A stretch of 64,000 nt of DNA from Tremella fuciformis (Eukaryota > Basidiomycota > Tremellomycetes > Tremellales > Tremellaceae): contig CP136497.1 of assembly GCA_032768795.1 (NCBI GenBank), forward strand, positions 188,501 through 252,500. The letters run 5' to 3'. Below, in pieces: positions 1 to 9,633 of this stretch. Position numbers and translations under genes: made by a program. A model generated the notes under the pieces. That model made no database searches. It saw only the letters and a program-made list of their open reading frames with translations, and had not been told where the DNA came from. Positions within the stretch are counted from its first letter, which is position 1. Every line of letters begins with the position of its first letter.

Positions 1-118
1 CCCATCCCGATTTTTCACTCGACACCTTCCGATCCTTTCAGTCGCAACTTATATAGCCTTCTTGCCGACGCGCAATGGGAGCAGCCTGTCCCAGCTGCAG
101 CTCTCCTCGCGCACCGCC

Positions 119-1856
119 ATGTCTGCCGCTGCCGCCATCACCCCCGCGCCCGTCGTTGCCGACGATGTCGAGAAGTTCGAGCACGACGCCAAGATTGAGG
201 GCGTCGACGAGACCTTCACCGAGGAAGAGTCTCGTCGTGTGAGGCGCAAGCTCGACCTGATCGTGCTGCCCATCATGTTCTGCCTGTTCACCCTCACCTT
301 CATGGACAAGCAGTCTCTCAACTACAGCGCCGTGTGGGGCATCAAGACCGACCTTCACGTGAGCCGTCGCTCCTCCCGTTCGCCAGAGCCAATGCTGACT
401 ATCTATAGCTCGACAGCAGCCAATATGCTTGGGCGGGTAGTCTGTTCTACTTTGGCTACATGGCGTCCAACTTTGCCTTCACCCCTATCGTCCACCGAGT
501 GCCCGTGGCCAAGCTCTGCAGTGGCTTGATCTTCGCCTGGTCCATCGTCCTCCTCTGCATGCCCGCCTGCAAGAACTACGGCGGCCTCCTCGTTGTGAGT
601 AGCCCCCGATTATGCCGTGTCGGGGCTCATGCTAGAACCGCTTCTTCCTCGGTCTGGCAGAGGGCGGCATATCTCCCGCTTTCATCATCCTCACATCCAT
701 GTTCTACACCCGCCAGGAACAGGCCCTGCGCGCTTCAGTCTGGGTCTCCGGTAACGCCTTTGGCAACATCTTCGGTGGCGTGTTGGGCTACGCCTTCGGT
801 CTCTCGCACTCTCCTCTGGCCAAGTGGAAGCTCTTCCCCCTCGTCTTCGGCGGCATCTCGTTCGCCTTTGGCTTCCTCTTCCTCTTCATCGTCCCCAGCT
901 CCGTGCAGGAGGCTCGCTTCCTCAACGACAGCGAGAAGCGCGTGGCCGGTACGTCCACCACTCCAAACTATCCGGCTGCAGCTGATGTCAGTCCTTCGTA
1001 TCCGCGCCAACATGACCGGCACGCACACCGACAAGCACAAGACGAGCGAGATTGTCGAGGCGCTGCTCGACCCCAAGACCTACCTCTTCGGCGCCATGTC
1101 CTTCTTCAACAACCTCCAGGCCTCTGGACCCGGCACCTTCGGCTCGCAGATCGTCAAGAGCTTCGGGTTCTCCACGCTCGACACCACCGTCTTGCAGTCC
1201 ATACCCACCGGCGGCTTCCAGGCCATCTGCGTCCTGCTCTTCGGCTACATCGCCACCCACACCAAGGACAAGAGGTGCGCCCATTATGGTACTGCCAAGT
1301 TCGAGCTGACATCAGGCTTATCCTCATGTTCATCTCCTGCATCCCGCCTATCATCGGCGGCGCCTGCCTCTTCCACTTCCCCAAGACCAACAAGGCGCTC
1401 TTAGCCGCTTACGTCTGCATCTACTCTGGTCCCGCCTTCCGTGAGCTCCCTGTTCTAAGACAGTTGGTGGATTGGGCTCATGTCAGAATCTCTGCAATTT
1501 GGCTTTGTCTCGTCCAACGTTGCCGGGTACACCAAAAAGGCTGTCGTGTCGGCCGTCGTCCTCATCACCTACTCCGTTGCGCAGATCGCCGGTCCCCACT
1601 TCTTCACCGAGCCGCCTTACACCCTTGGCTTCGGCATGATGATGGTCTGCTACGCCGCCTGCATGGCGCTCGCCGCTATCACCTACGTCTACCTCAGGAC
1701 CGAGAACGCCCGTCGCGATCGCGCTGCGCTCGAGGCCCCCAGCGAGGTGGTGGCTGATGAAGAGTGGGCAAAATCTCGGATGTGCACAGAACCAGGCTGA
1801 CCTGCAGGGATCTCACCGACATCCAGCGCAAGGCTACCTTCCGCTACACCTTGTAG
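119..1856 (+). CDS. MFS transporter, allantoate/Dal5 (anion:cation symporter) type
   Basis: Spliced gene for a plasma-membrane carrier of the major facilitator superfamily, ACS/Dal5-like group, whose members import organic anions such as allantoate, nicotinate or ureidosuccinate. The first exon (from ATG 119) has the family's acidic leader, then RRKLDLIVLPIMFCLFTLTFMD as TM1 and DKQSLNYS after it. Introns are visible near 359-408, 595-635, 950-992, around 1275-1315 and around 1440-1500. After the second intron the chain reads NRFFLGLAEGGISPAF, the typical TM4 motif RxxLGxxEgg. The last exon has TMs 11-12 and ends at TAG 1854-1856; the final small intron near 1770-1810 is inferred. Substrate cannot be read from sequence. 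It lies tail-to-tail with the regulator at 2074-4189. Confidence 0.85.
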
Positions 1857-2073
1857 ATGGCAAGATTTGAGGAGAAGGGGTGGGGAGATGGGAGTTTGAG
1901 TCGTTTAGTTTGTCCTCGTCCAGTATGAGTTTAGTTTGTCAAGTCGGGTTGTCTTGTATGCCGCCTTGGGATGCATGTCACGTCTGATTATGCTTTGAAT
2001 CTGTACAACAAGCGTCTGCTCATATACACAGAGAAGATTCGGGACCGATTAATCAATAAGGCGAACATGAATC

Positions 2074-4189
2074 TCATGACAAAGGCCAGAGGCTGGACTG
2101 ATCGTCCGGCACACCCCACAACAAATTCCAGAACGGGTCCAAGTCGAACGACTCGGGATTGAGGAACGGGTCCACCGTCGGCTGGCCATTGTTCCCTGCC
2201 TCTCGGTCAGACTGGCGAAGCAGGCGGTCAAACGCCTTGAGCACCCGGTTGTACGTCTTGACCACGTGTCCGAGGGCGTGGTCCGGATACGTGTCGTCCA
2301 GGTGCAGCTCGAGATCCGCAAAGCCCCGAAGGAGCTTGATGGCACGCACGAGCTCGTCGCGGTCGAAGACGTGTCGCAGCTGAAAGAGAAAGTACGCTGG
2401 TAGTACAATGCCGACTAGGGAGACGTCCGAGAGGAACTGCAGATGGCCCGAGTAGGACAGTTCGAGGGCGAGGCAGTGACATCGGTCGATGCCGGTCAGG
2501 AGGTTGTTCTTTGTCTCATGTGTCAAGTCCTTGTACACGTCCTGGACACGGAAGACGAGCATGATGATGTATCGGGAGAACAGGAAGATCTGCCGGGGGA
2601 GATCGACGACTCTGGGATCTTGCAGCCAGCGATCGAACACGGCGTTGAGGTCCATCTCGGCCTTGGTCGAGTGCGCTTCGAGATTGCGTAAGATGCCGTA
2701 TACGGGAACAGCGTTCTTCTCCAGCGCCTCTTGGTAGCTGCCTTGAGCTTCAAGCAACTCGGGTAAGAAATGCCCACCTGTAAGTCATAGCCATATGGAG
2801 ATCACCGGGCAAGTTCAGATGTTGATGACGTCTGTGCCAGTCCTCAACCTCGGCGGCCGATGGTCGCATACCCGAATGAAACATTGCAGGAAGGCGGAAT
2901 ATGCCACTATAAGCCATCTCGTATCCTGCACATCAGCACCCGTGGACGGCGCAGCAATCGCAGCGAACCAAAGAGGGCTGCGATCAGCACCAGCATGCCA
3001 ACAGAGATGCTGCAGCTCACCTAACCATGTCCGCTCCCGATCCAATCTGGCTCTTGCAGCCGTGACCTCTACCGGGAGAGGTTGCATCATGGTCGCGCCG
3101 AGTCTCAACTGCGCTGCTGCCCTGAACGCCATACCCAGCTTCATGTACGAAGACCTGTCGTCCGGATGTTTCCAGTGCACCGTCACAATGTTCGCCTGCA
3201 CAAAGGCCAGGTCAACTTGTCCATCGTATAGTGATCGCTGCATGAGCCTCTCAGCGTGCTCAAGCAGGGGCGCGGCCAATTCCGGTCTCCTGAAACGCGC
3301 CGCTACTCCCAGTATGGCGGTGAACAGGCTGCTCGTCTCCTGCACGCGCTCGAATGTGTGGTAGGCCGGGTCGAAGAGGTGGGATATCTCGGTCATGCGG
3401 GCGATAAAGCTGCGATCTGAGTCTGGTCGCAGGTCAACATGGCACTGTACTGACTATCTGTACAGGAAGCGCGCCTCCTCAGCGCTCAGTATCCCAAGCC
3501 ATATAGGGCACCCGGGCCGGGCATTCGCAGCTCCGCCAACGCCAAAGCTCGAGGGACCAGCAGCAGCCCGGGCCGCAGTTCTGATCGGTGAAGGGGGCCG
3601 GCTGTCCTCAAATCCAAGGTGAGGCTCCAGGTGCTGCGTGACACCTGTCGGTTCGTCCGCTTGGCCGGGGGATTCGGTATCCGGCCCAACGTATGATCTA
3701 CACGACATCAGCTTGCCCGGCTCGTATAGCCAGGTACATCTCACCGCTCTCCGGTACTATTTGGCCGCGCCCCCGCCAGCTGGGAGAAGATATGATCAGT
3801 GGGCGACGGCCCTTGTCCTGACAAACCCGAGCTGCCCATGGGCGGCTGCGGGGGCGGCATCATGGACATCGACCCGGACGGCTCATACTCCATATTCCGC
3901 GTCGAGATCCTGCCGCGCTTCTTGCTCGAGTAGTCGCACACCAGCTGGAAGCGCTTACACCGGGCGCATGGCGCTTCAGAGAAGATGTTCTCGTCGACCG
4001 GGGGAAGACATTTAATCGGCGTTGGTCAGCCGTGCCCCGTCCGATCGCCGCGACACGACTCGGCTCACCTTCAACTTTCGACATGCCACGCAGCTGTTCG
4101 ATCAGCTGACTTCCATGCACAGCACTTCAGGCTCACGCCTTGCGCAGCCGCCTTCTCTCGTCCTCTAAGTCACCCATCATCTTGCTCAT
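2074..4189 (-). CDS. Zn2Cys6 transcription factor with fungal-specific middle domain
   Basis: Nuclear regulator on the minus strand. A first exon starting at ATG 4189 encodes a short charged leader (MSKMMGDLEDERRRLRKA) and, across an intron of about 43 nt, joins to CVACRKLK, the first half of a binuclear zinc cluster. A second intron separates this from PCARCKRFQLVC (about 3975-3940), the second half with its C-x2-C-x6-C spacing, followed by a basic linker. Around 2815-3396 lies the middle homology region (RERTWLGELQHL), and 2074-2757 gives the helical C-terminal part ending in WPLS. The third cysteine of the first half is not placed: the acceptor after CRKLK is uncertain. Targets are unknown; the neighbouring MFS gene is a plausible one. 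Confidence 0.75.
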
Positions 4190-4307
4190 TTGGATGTGTT
4201 GATCTGCAGTTGATCCACAGAATACGCCGTGCACCGAATCCAGCGGGATCAATTTCCTGTGGAAGATTCAGGTACAGCCGGGCACGTGGGCCACAACAAA
4301 TGCCCAG

Positions 4308-4309
4308 TA
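4308..4309. repeat. Target-site duplication TA, left side of the pogo element
   Basis: TA immediately outside the left 41-bp terminal inverted repeat; the partner TA is at 20143-20144. TA duplication is the rule for Tc1/mariner/pogo transposons. Confidence 0.9.
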
Positions 4310-4350
4310 ACGTCAACCACCCCCTTTATGGACACCCCCCCTTTATGGAC
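4310..4350. repeat. Left terminal inverted repeat of pogo element
   Basis: Perfect 41-bp match to the reverse complement of 20102-20142. Inside it the unit CCCCCTTTATGGAC occurs twice in tandem, probably two transposase-binding boxes. Confidence 0.92.
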
Positions 4351-4412
4351 ACCCTTCATCCCGAACAACCTTATACAGCCTGAGAAACGCTTTCATGCAT
4401 GCAGAGCACCAT

Positions 4413-5414
4413 CTACAGCCTCATGGGGACAGGGGTGGGTGTAGGAGACCTCTCTGAGCGGTCCTGAGTCATCATTGAGGGCTGGGAGGCCGCCTGGCGG
4501 CCTCTGCGTCCGTTTCCTTCGGTCTCAAGTTGGATCGCTTGTTGGAGCACCGCGGGCGTGCTGAAATGATGTTGTCCCACGTTGGCAACGGTCATACCCT
4601 TGCGGGGCCTCTTGTTTGCTCGTTCCAGCTCTTCCTTGGCTGCGATCTCCCGCTCAAGTAAAGCGATCTTGCTCAAGGCGGCTTCCAAGCGGTGAGACAG
4701 AGAGGTAAAGTGCTTCTTAGCCGGTGTTCGGAGGCTATCGCCATGATCGCGTATAAAGTCTCGATTCTCTGACATGAGCGATCCTAGAGGGGTGCGGGCG
4801 GCCTCTGACATCGCCGGAGAAGGCGTGGCGGGTGGCTCAATGTCGCCAATGACAACTGACGGCCGCAGCGGCCAAATACCGGTCTCTCTGAATCCGGACG
4901 TGATTTGGCGGGGCGTCATGGCCTGCGAGCGTGCGGCAATGAGCAGAGACGTGTAAATCGCCTTGGGGATCGTCCCCTTCTGATAGGTGGCGACGCGGTC
5001 GGTCTCACGCGTCATAGCGCCTTTCAACGCCCGAAAGACGCTGACATCGAGCGGTTGGGTGATGTGAGACGTGTGCGCAGGTAAGATCATGAGATCAATG
5101 TCGTTCTCGATGCAGAGCCCGATGAACGTGGATCGCACGTGGCTGCCGTGGCCATCGACTATGAGCAGTCGACGGGGACGGGGACGCTGTGCGGTCGGTC
5201 TGGCCGTCAGAGTAGGCGTTGTCGACGGGATGAAGACGTCGCGGAGCCATTTGAGGCCCAGGTAATTGTTGCTCCAGCCTGTGTTGCTCGCAGCCCATGT
5301 CCAGCCCTGCGCCAGTCCTCTGTGCTCCACAGGCAACCACGCAGGATTGAATTCGCCCTTCCCCTTGAGGATGACGAGCGGCTGCAGGGCCCTGCCGTCC
5401 GCCGACACGCATTC
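4413..5414 (-). pseudogene. pogo-type transposase, C-terminal half (DDE catalytic core)
   Basis: C-terminal 333 codons of a DDE_1-superfamily transposase, beginning inside the CATTC target duplication. It has the strand carrying the second catalytic aspartate (IVDGHGSH) and the third (LPAHTSHITQPLDVSVF), followed by GFRETGIWPL, a motif typical of the pogo/Fot1 branch. A basic tail (ANKRPRKG) and low-complexity C-terminus follow. The first catalytic aspartate is in the other half at 19363-20034. The half is open and undecayed; it is broken only by the LTR-element insertion, so it cannot give a full protein. The full-length product would have been about 557 residues. Confidence 0.9.
5410..5414. 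repeat. Target-site duplication CATTC, left of gypsy element
   Basis: CATTC directly abuts the LTR start at 5415; the partner copy is 19358-19362. A 5-bp duplication is usual for Ty3/gypsy integration. Confidence 0.92.
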
Positions 5415-6186
5415 TGTCAGACCTGTACCCGGTGACCTGTTTTAGATCCAACTAAAGCTCACCTAAATCAACCTATCGATTCAAGCTGCTAACTATCAAC
5501 GACTATTCGTAACAGATAGTAACGAACAAGAGTAGAGTGGAACCAAGCTGGGTGAGGAGCGATCAAGACTCACTTCACTTATCTATCTCTCGTCACTGGT
5601 ACGGTCGATTCTCTAAGTAGACGTTCTATCTAGAGGACTAGTTAACTAGATCGCTGAGGAACTTCCTCTGCGATCTTCCTTCTTAAGTATCTGCTGACTC
5701 TCGCCCGCTCTCACTCTGATCCTTCTAGCATCGTCCTTCGTGGATCGTTCCATCGTTCTCCTAGTCGCTTCTACTCGTTCCCAATACTCTCTAGTATTCT
5801 CTCGTCGTCTCTCTTCTCTTCTATCGTCTTCTCTCCGCGCTGGCTTGCATCTAATCTCCTTGCGTGCCCGTCGTCGTCCTTATCGTCCTCGGTCTCCGCC
5901 CCGTGGCCCTGACTGTGAGATAACTCTATCCTCCGTTATCGTGGACCTGACTCTTGTCCTTGCGTGCGTTCCTATCTCAACTCGGCCGATGGAAGACTGA
6001 GACGTATCCTTCTATCGTTCTCCAGGTTGTTCTAGCGCTTTCAAGAGCAAGTCGTAGTTATTCGTGACTAATAGTGACGGTTCTATCGTACTCACGTTCT
6101 TTGGTTCGTAGGATCCTTTGGATGTTTCCGTCGGAAGTTGCCTCGTGGTAGTCTCGTGGTCAGGATGCCGTGTCGGTTTCCTGACA
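5415..6186 (-). repeat. Gypsy 3' LTR (772 bp)
   Basis: Matches 18586-19357 over its whole length. In element sense it starts TGTCAGG and ends TCTGACA. The 86-codon open frame at 5740-6000 recurs in the other LTR and is not treated as a gene. Confidence 0.95.
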
Positions 6187-6201
6187 CTCCTCCCTCCTTT
6201 A
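6187..6201 (-). promoter_or_regulatory. Polypurine tract of gypsy element
   Basis: In element sense TAAAGGAGGGAGGAG lies directly before the 3' LTR, the expected position of the plus-strand primer. Confidence 0.8.
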
Positions 6202-6482
6202 CATCATGAGTCCCTTCATGATAAGATTAGTCGCGACTGATTTTTATTTGTTCCTGATACCGCCTATCGGTTGTCGCTTATCGTCCCGTTGCCTAGCAAC
6301 GACTTTCTACATGTCGAGCATCTGCGAGTTGTCACCCTAGTTGCCTAGCAACCGCTCGCTCTTGCGACTGCCTCATACTCGTTTTTACTCGTAACGCCGT
6401 TTTGCCGATAGACGCCCGCAGGATACATAAGGGCGTGACTGCGCCCTCTCGTTGTTCGTTCGTACATCTACGGCGTACCCCT

Positions 6483-7842
6483 ATGGCCCGCTCTCGCGCA
6501 TCCGCCCAACGACGTGTGAGTACTCGATCATGTTCGTGGCTATTACTGACCAAGAGCATAAGGGACGCTTCACGCGCAAGTCCACCTCGCCCGCTATGAC
6601 GCCCCTGCCTGAGTTGGACGAGTTGGCTCCGTCAAACGAAACCCGACAAGATCTCACCCAGATGGATGCGGACCCGAGTGAGTTACTACTACTCGCTCGT
6701 ATTTGTCACTAATAGCAGATGAGACACCTGCCCTCCCCACTCTCTCGGATGGAGAAGGCGTCACCCAGCCTCTCGCCCCCGCCGACACCGTCTCAGCTCC
6801 CGCTGCTCTCGAACGTGCCCCCACTGCCCCTCTGAACACCGCCCAAGACAAGACTTCGTCGCCCGCCCCGGAGGCTGACAACAAATCCGAAGGTGTGTTT
6901 GTTTTCTTGTATTCGTGTGTATTCGTTCCTAATAGTTTCCAGATGGATCCGAGACTACTGATCCCGAGGGTAACGTCGATGAAGACCCTAGTAAGTCGTT
7001 CCTATTCGATTGTATCCGCAACTAATAGCAGCCTTCCTTCTTTCCTCCGATCCCCCCGCCATCGAAGACGAGCTGGACTCGTCGGAGACAGAGTCCGAAC
7101 CCCCTCGCAAGAAGGGTTCCAAGGGGAAAGGGAAACAACGCGCCATTGCCGATACTCCTATTCGCGAGCTCGACGAGACCAAGCCCATTCCGTCCACTCC
7201 GGAATCAGTTGATCCCGACGAGATCCTGGCCATTGTGAGTAGTTTCTATTCGTTACGAATAGTAACTAATTGTAGGACTATGCCACGTTCATGTCAGCCG
7301 CCCACGCGAGTCAGACCCCGTCTAAGTTTGTTCCGAAGGCAAGTGATCTCGTACTGTTTGGGGTTAATAGTGACGAATAGTCCCACACTGTCGATGTCCC
7401 CCCGCCCTACAAACGGCCGTCCGAACTTAAGGCCGGTGAGGCGCCGCCCAAGCGTGCTGCTCGCGGCACGCGCCCACTTTCAAATGAGAAGTTCGCCGAA
7501 CAGCAAAATTATCCGGTCTCGGTTCCACCGTGCCGAGGCTGTCTCAAGGCCAAGCTTGTTTGTCGAGTCAAGCCAGGCTCAATTCGCTGTGCTGTGTGCA
7601 CTTCGGCATGTTCTTTCTCAGACCCCGCGCCTTATCTTCAGGTTTTACGAGAGCATTTCCTTTCCCTCAAGGAAGGTCTGAAGGGACTCGAACGCGCTCG
7701 ATTGAATTCGTCTACCTCCGGGACAGTCACTATCCCTGCGGGCACTTTTGCGGACATACATTCGCGCATTTCCCAGATAGGTGAAGCCGAGGCAGCTGTT
7801 CGTACTTTGGAGTCGCTGAAGAGGAAGAATAGGGAAATGTAG
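6483..7842 (+). CDS. Antisense, intron-rich gene inside the gypsy element; Cys-cluster protein of unknown function
   Basis: A spliced gene running against the retrotransposon's own gag-pol and meeting it tail-to-tail (pol stops at 7910). Exons that join in frame: about 6483-6514, 6556-6677, 6719-6892, 6943-6990, 7032-7234, 7276-7338 and 7381-7842, giving about 367 residues; the first exon is the least certain (ATG 6597 is an alternative start). The N-terminal two thirds is acidic and proline/serine-rich with a basic patch KKGSKGKGKQR. The last exon has CRGCLKAKLVC followed by RCAVCTSAC: six cysteines spaced 2-6-8-2-3, resembling a fungal Zn2Cys6 cluster with a shortened last loop, then a helical tail. 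No retroviral function is recognisable. The intron at 7339-7380 has a GC donor. A promoter would have to lie in or beside the 3' LTR. Confidence 0.65.
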
Positions 7843-7909
7843 CATATAGTCATCTATCGTTGTACCTATGAAGTCCTCAATCGCACTGGGTGCTATTTGG
7901 GACTAATAG

Positions 7910-9217
7910 TTACTGACGACTTCTTAGATTATGCCTGTGCCCGGTCTCTTGCCTGACTGACTCTTGAGTTCGTTGTCGTTTGTTAGGTCGTATAGGCTCT
8001 TCTTTGTCGCTATTTGTCTTTATTCGTTTTGAATAGCTCCTATCTTTCTTGATTCCTCCGAATGTGTGACCAATGGGCTTGTCGGGGTGTCGCTCGTGGA
8101 ATGTTCTTACAACCTCTGCCGCGTTTCTGACGTTCACCTCCGGCTCCCAGCCCACTTCATCATCCCCGTAGCCTCTCCACTCCACTAGGTACTCGACCTT
8201 TCCATTCCTTGTTCTCCTTGAGTCCAGAATCCTCTCGACTTCAAATTCAGCATCAGGCTCCACTATAGTTGGTAGTCCTTGTGGTTGCCCTTTTGGTCGT
8301 ATTCGTTTGTCTTCGACGCTAATAACGTCGACCGGATGCAGTCTGGACACATGAAAAACATTGTGGATCTTGAGCGTCGCTGGTAACTTTAATTTCTTCG
8401 CGTGTGTTCCTATTGACTCTTCCACCTGGAAGGGTCCATCTCGCCTGTGGTCGAGTTTCTTGCTGGGTCGTTTCGTGTTAAGGCCCTCAAGGTCCAACAT
8501 GACATAGTCCCCGTCCTTGATCTCGACTTGAGGCTGATGCTTCCTGTTGTAGTACTTCTCCATCTCCTTCCCTGCTCGCACATAGTTCTCCCTGCAGATT
8601 GAGTGCACCTCATTCATTGAGTTCGCACGTTGTCTTGCTTGCTGATTGTCGACTTTATTCGGTTCTAATATTTCCTGAACCCATCTAGGATGAAATCCGT
8701 GTAGCGCATAGAACGGGGTCATTCCTATCGTATCGTGATGGGCGTTGTTGATGGCGAACTGGGCGAATGCCAACAACGGTGCCCAGTTGTCCTGGTCGAA
8801 GTTGGTGAAGATCCTCATGAATCCCTCTACTTTCTGGTTATGTCGCTCGGTTTGACCATCAGTCTGCGGCCTTCTTGCCGTACTGAGTGCCAATCGAATG
8901 TCGAATTGCTCCGTTAGACTCCTCCAGAAGTCTGATACAAATTTACTTCCCCTGTCAGATACAATCGTGCTCGGCAGTCCGTATCTGGAGAAAACCGTAT
9001 CGAATAGTAACGAACACATTTCGGGTGCGTTCAACTTTGTTACCGTGGGTATGAGCACTGTGTACTTTGTCAAGCGGTCGACCACTACTAGTATTGAATT
9101 GAAGTTGTTTGAGACTGGCAGCTCTTCGATGAAGTCCATCGTGATGTCCTCGAACGGTAGGCGTGGAACTTCCAAGGTTCGTAGCTGACCTCTTGGTCTC
9201 TGGTTGAAAGGCTTGGT
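7910..9217 (-). pseudogene. Gypsy pol, 3' part: integrase core and chromodomain
   Basis: C-terminal part of gypsy Pol, cut from the rest by the copia element. It carries the integrase catalytic triad: D in TMDFIEELP, D in VSDRGSKF and E in TDGQTERHNQ. A GPF/Y-like region with FHVSRLHP follows, then a chromodomain (EFEVERILDSR, EYLVEWRGYG, WEPEVNV). The chromodomain aromatic residues for methyl-lysine binding appear present (Y, W, W). A basic tail ends at 7910. Removal of the 5047-bp insert plus a 5-bp target copy restores the frame with the part at 14265-15913; as it stands the protein cannot be made in one piece. Confidence 0.93.
9213..9217. repeat. Target-site duplication TTGGT, left of copia element
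   Basis: TTGGT abuts the left LTR; the partner is 14265-14269. The sequence lies inside the gypsy integrase codons between its zinc-binding and catalytic domains. Confidence 0.88.
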
Positions 9218-9536
9218 CAACGGAAATAGGTAGTACGCTCACATGAGCTTGACTCAGCCTCGAGTAGCCTCGTCGAGGCACACACATCCTCGACGAGGTT
9301 GTGCCTCGACGAGGTTCATCCCTCGACGAGGCAGGGGAAGCTGCCACAACGATAACTCCGCATATAACGCCGACACCCTCGACGACCTTGTAGAATGCCG
9401 CCGCCTGTTGCCCTCCTCATCACTCATAGCAAGTGCTGAGCGGGCAACAGGTAAGTCCGAATGCATCACTCATAGCAAGTGCTGAGCGGGCAACAGGTGA
9501 CCGGAATCCCATTGCCTCAGAGCTAAGATTCCGTCG
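9218..9536 (+). repeat. Copia 5' LTR (319 bp)
   Basis: Same as 13946-14264. It contains four copies of CCTCG(A/T)CGAGG (9268-9278, 9288-9298, 9304-9314, 9321-9331) and a 35-bp direct repeat (9418-9452 and 9464-9498). The first 35-bp unit is followed by a perfect splice-donor-like CAGGTAAGT. Confidence 0.95.
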
Positions 9537-9549
9537 TGGTAACGTCTCG
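9537..9549 (+). promoter_or_regulatory. Probable primer-binding site of copia element
   Basis: TGGTAACGTCTCG follows the left LTR directly. The TGG start fits pairing to the CCA end of a tRNA; I could not name the tRNA. Confidence 0.5.
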
Positions 9550-9633
9550 TTCGACAAGTCGCGGTAGATAGAACGCGTCAACAAACTCGTCGACCTTGCC
9601 TACGCACCGCCAGCCTCGAAGTGGTCCTCCGTC

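Noticed and set aside
5740..6000. 86-codon open frame in the gypsy LTR
   Set aside because: It recurs at 18911-19171 only because the LTR is duplicated; composition is low-complexity Arg/Ser and no domain is seen.
6483..7842. Envelope-like gene of the gypsy element
   Set aside because: The gene is antisense, spliced, has no signal peptide or membrane segment, and carries a cysteine cluster, so an envelope role is not supported.
9243..9485. 80-codon open frame in the copia LTR
   Set aside because: Present in both LTRs by duplication; it reads across the palindromes and the 35-bp repeat and has no coding signature.
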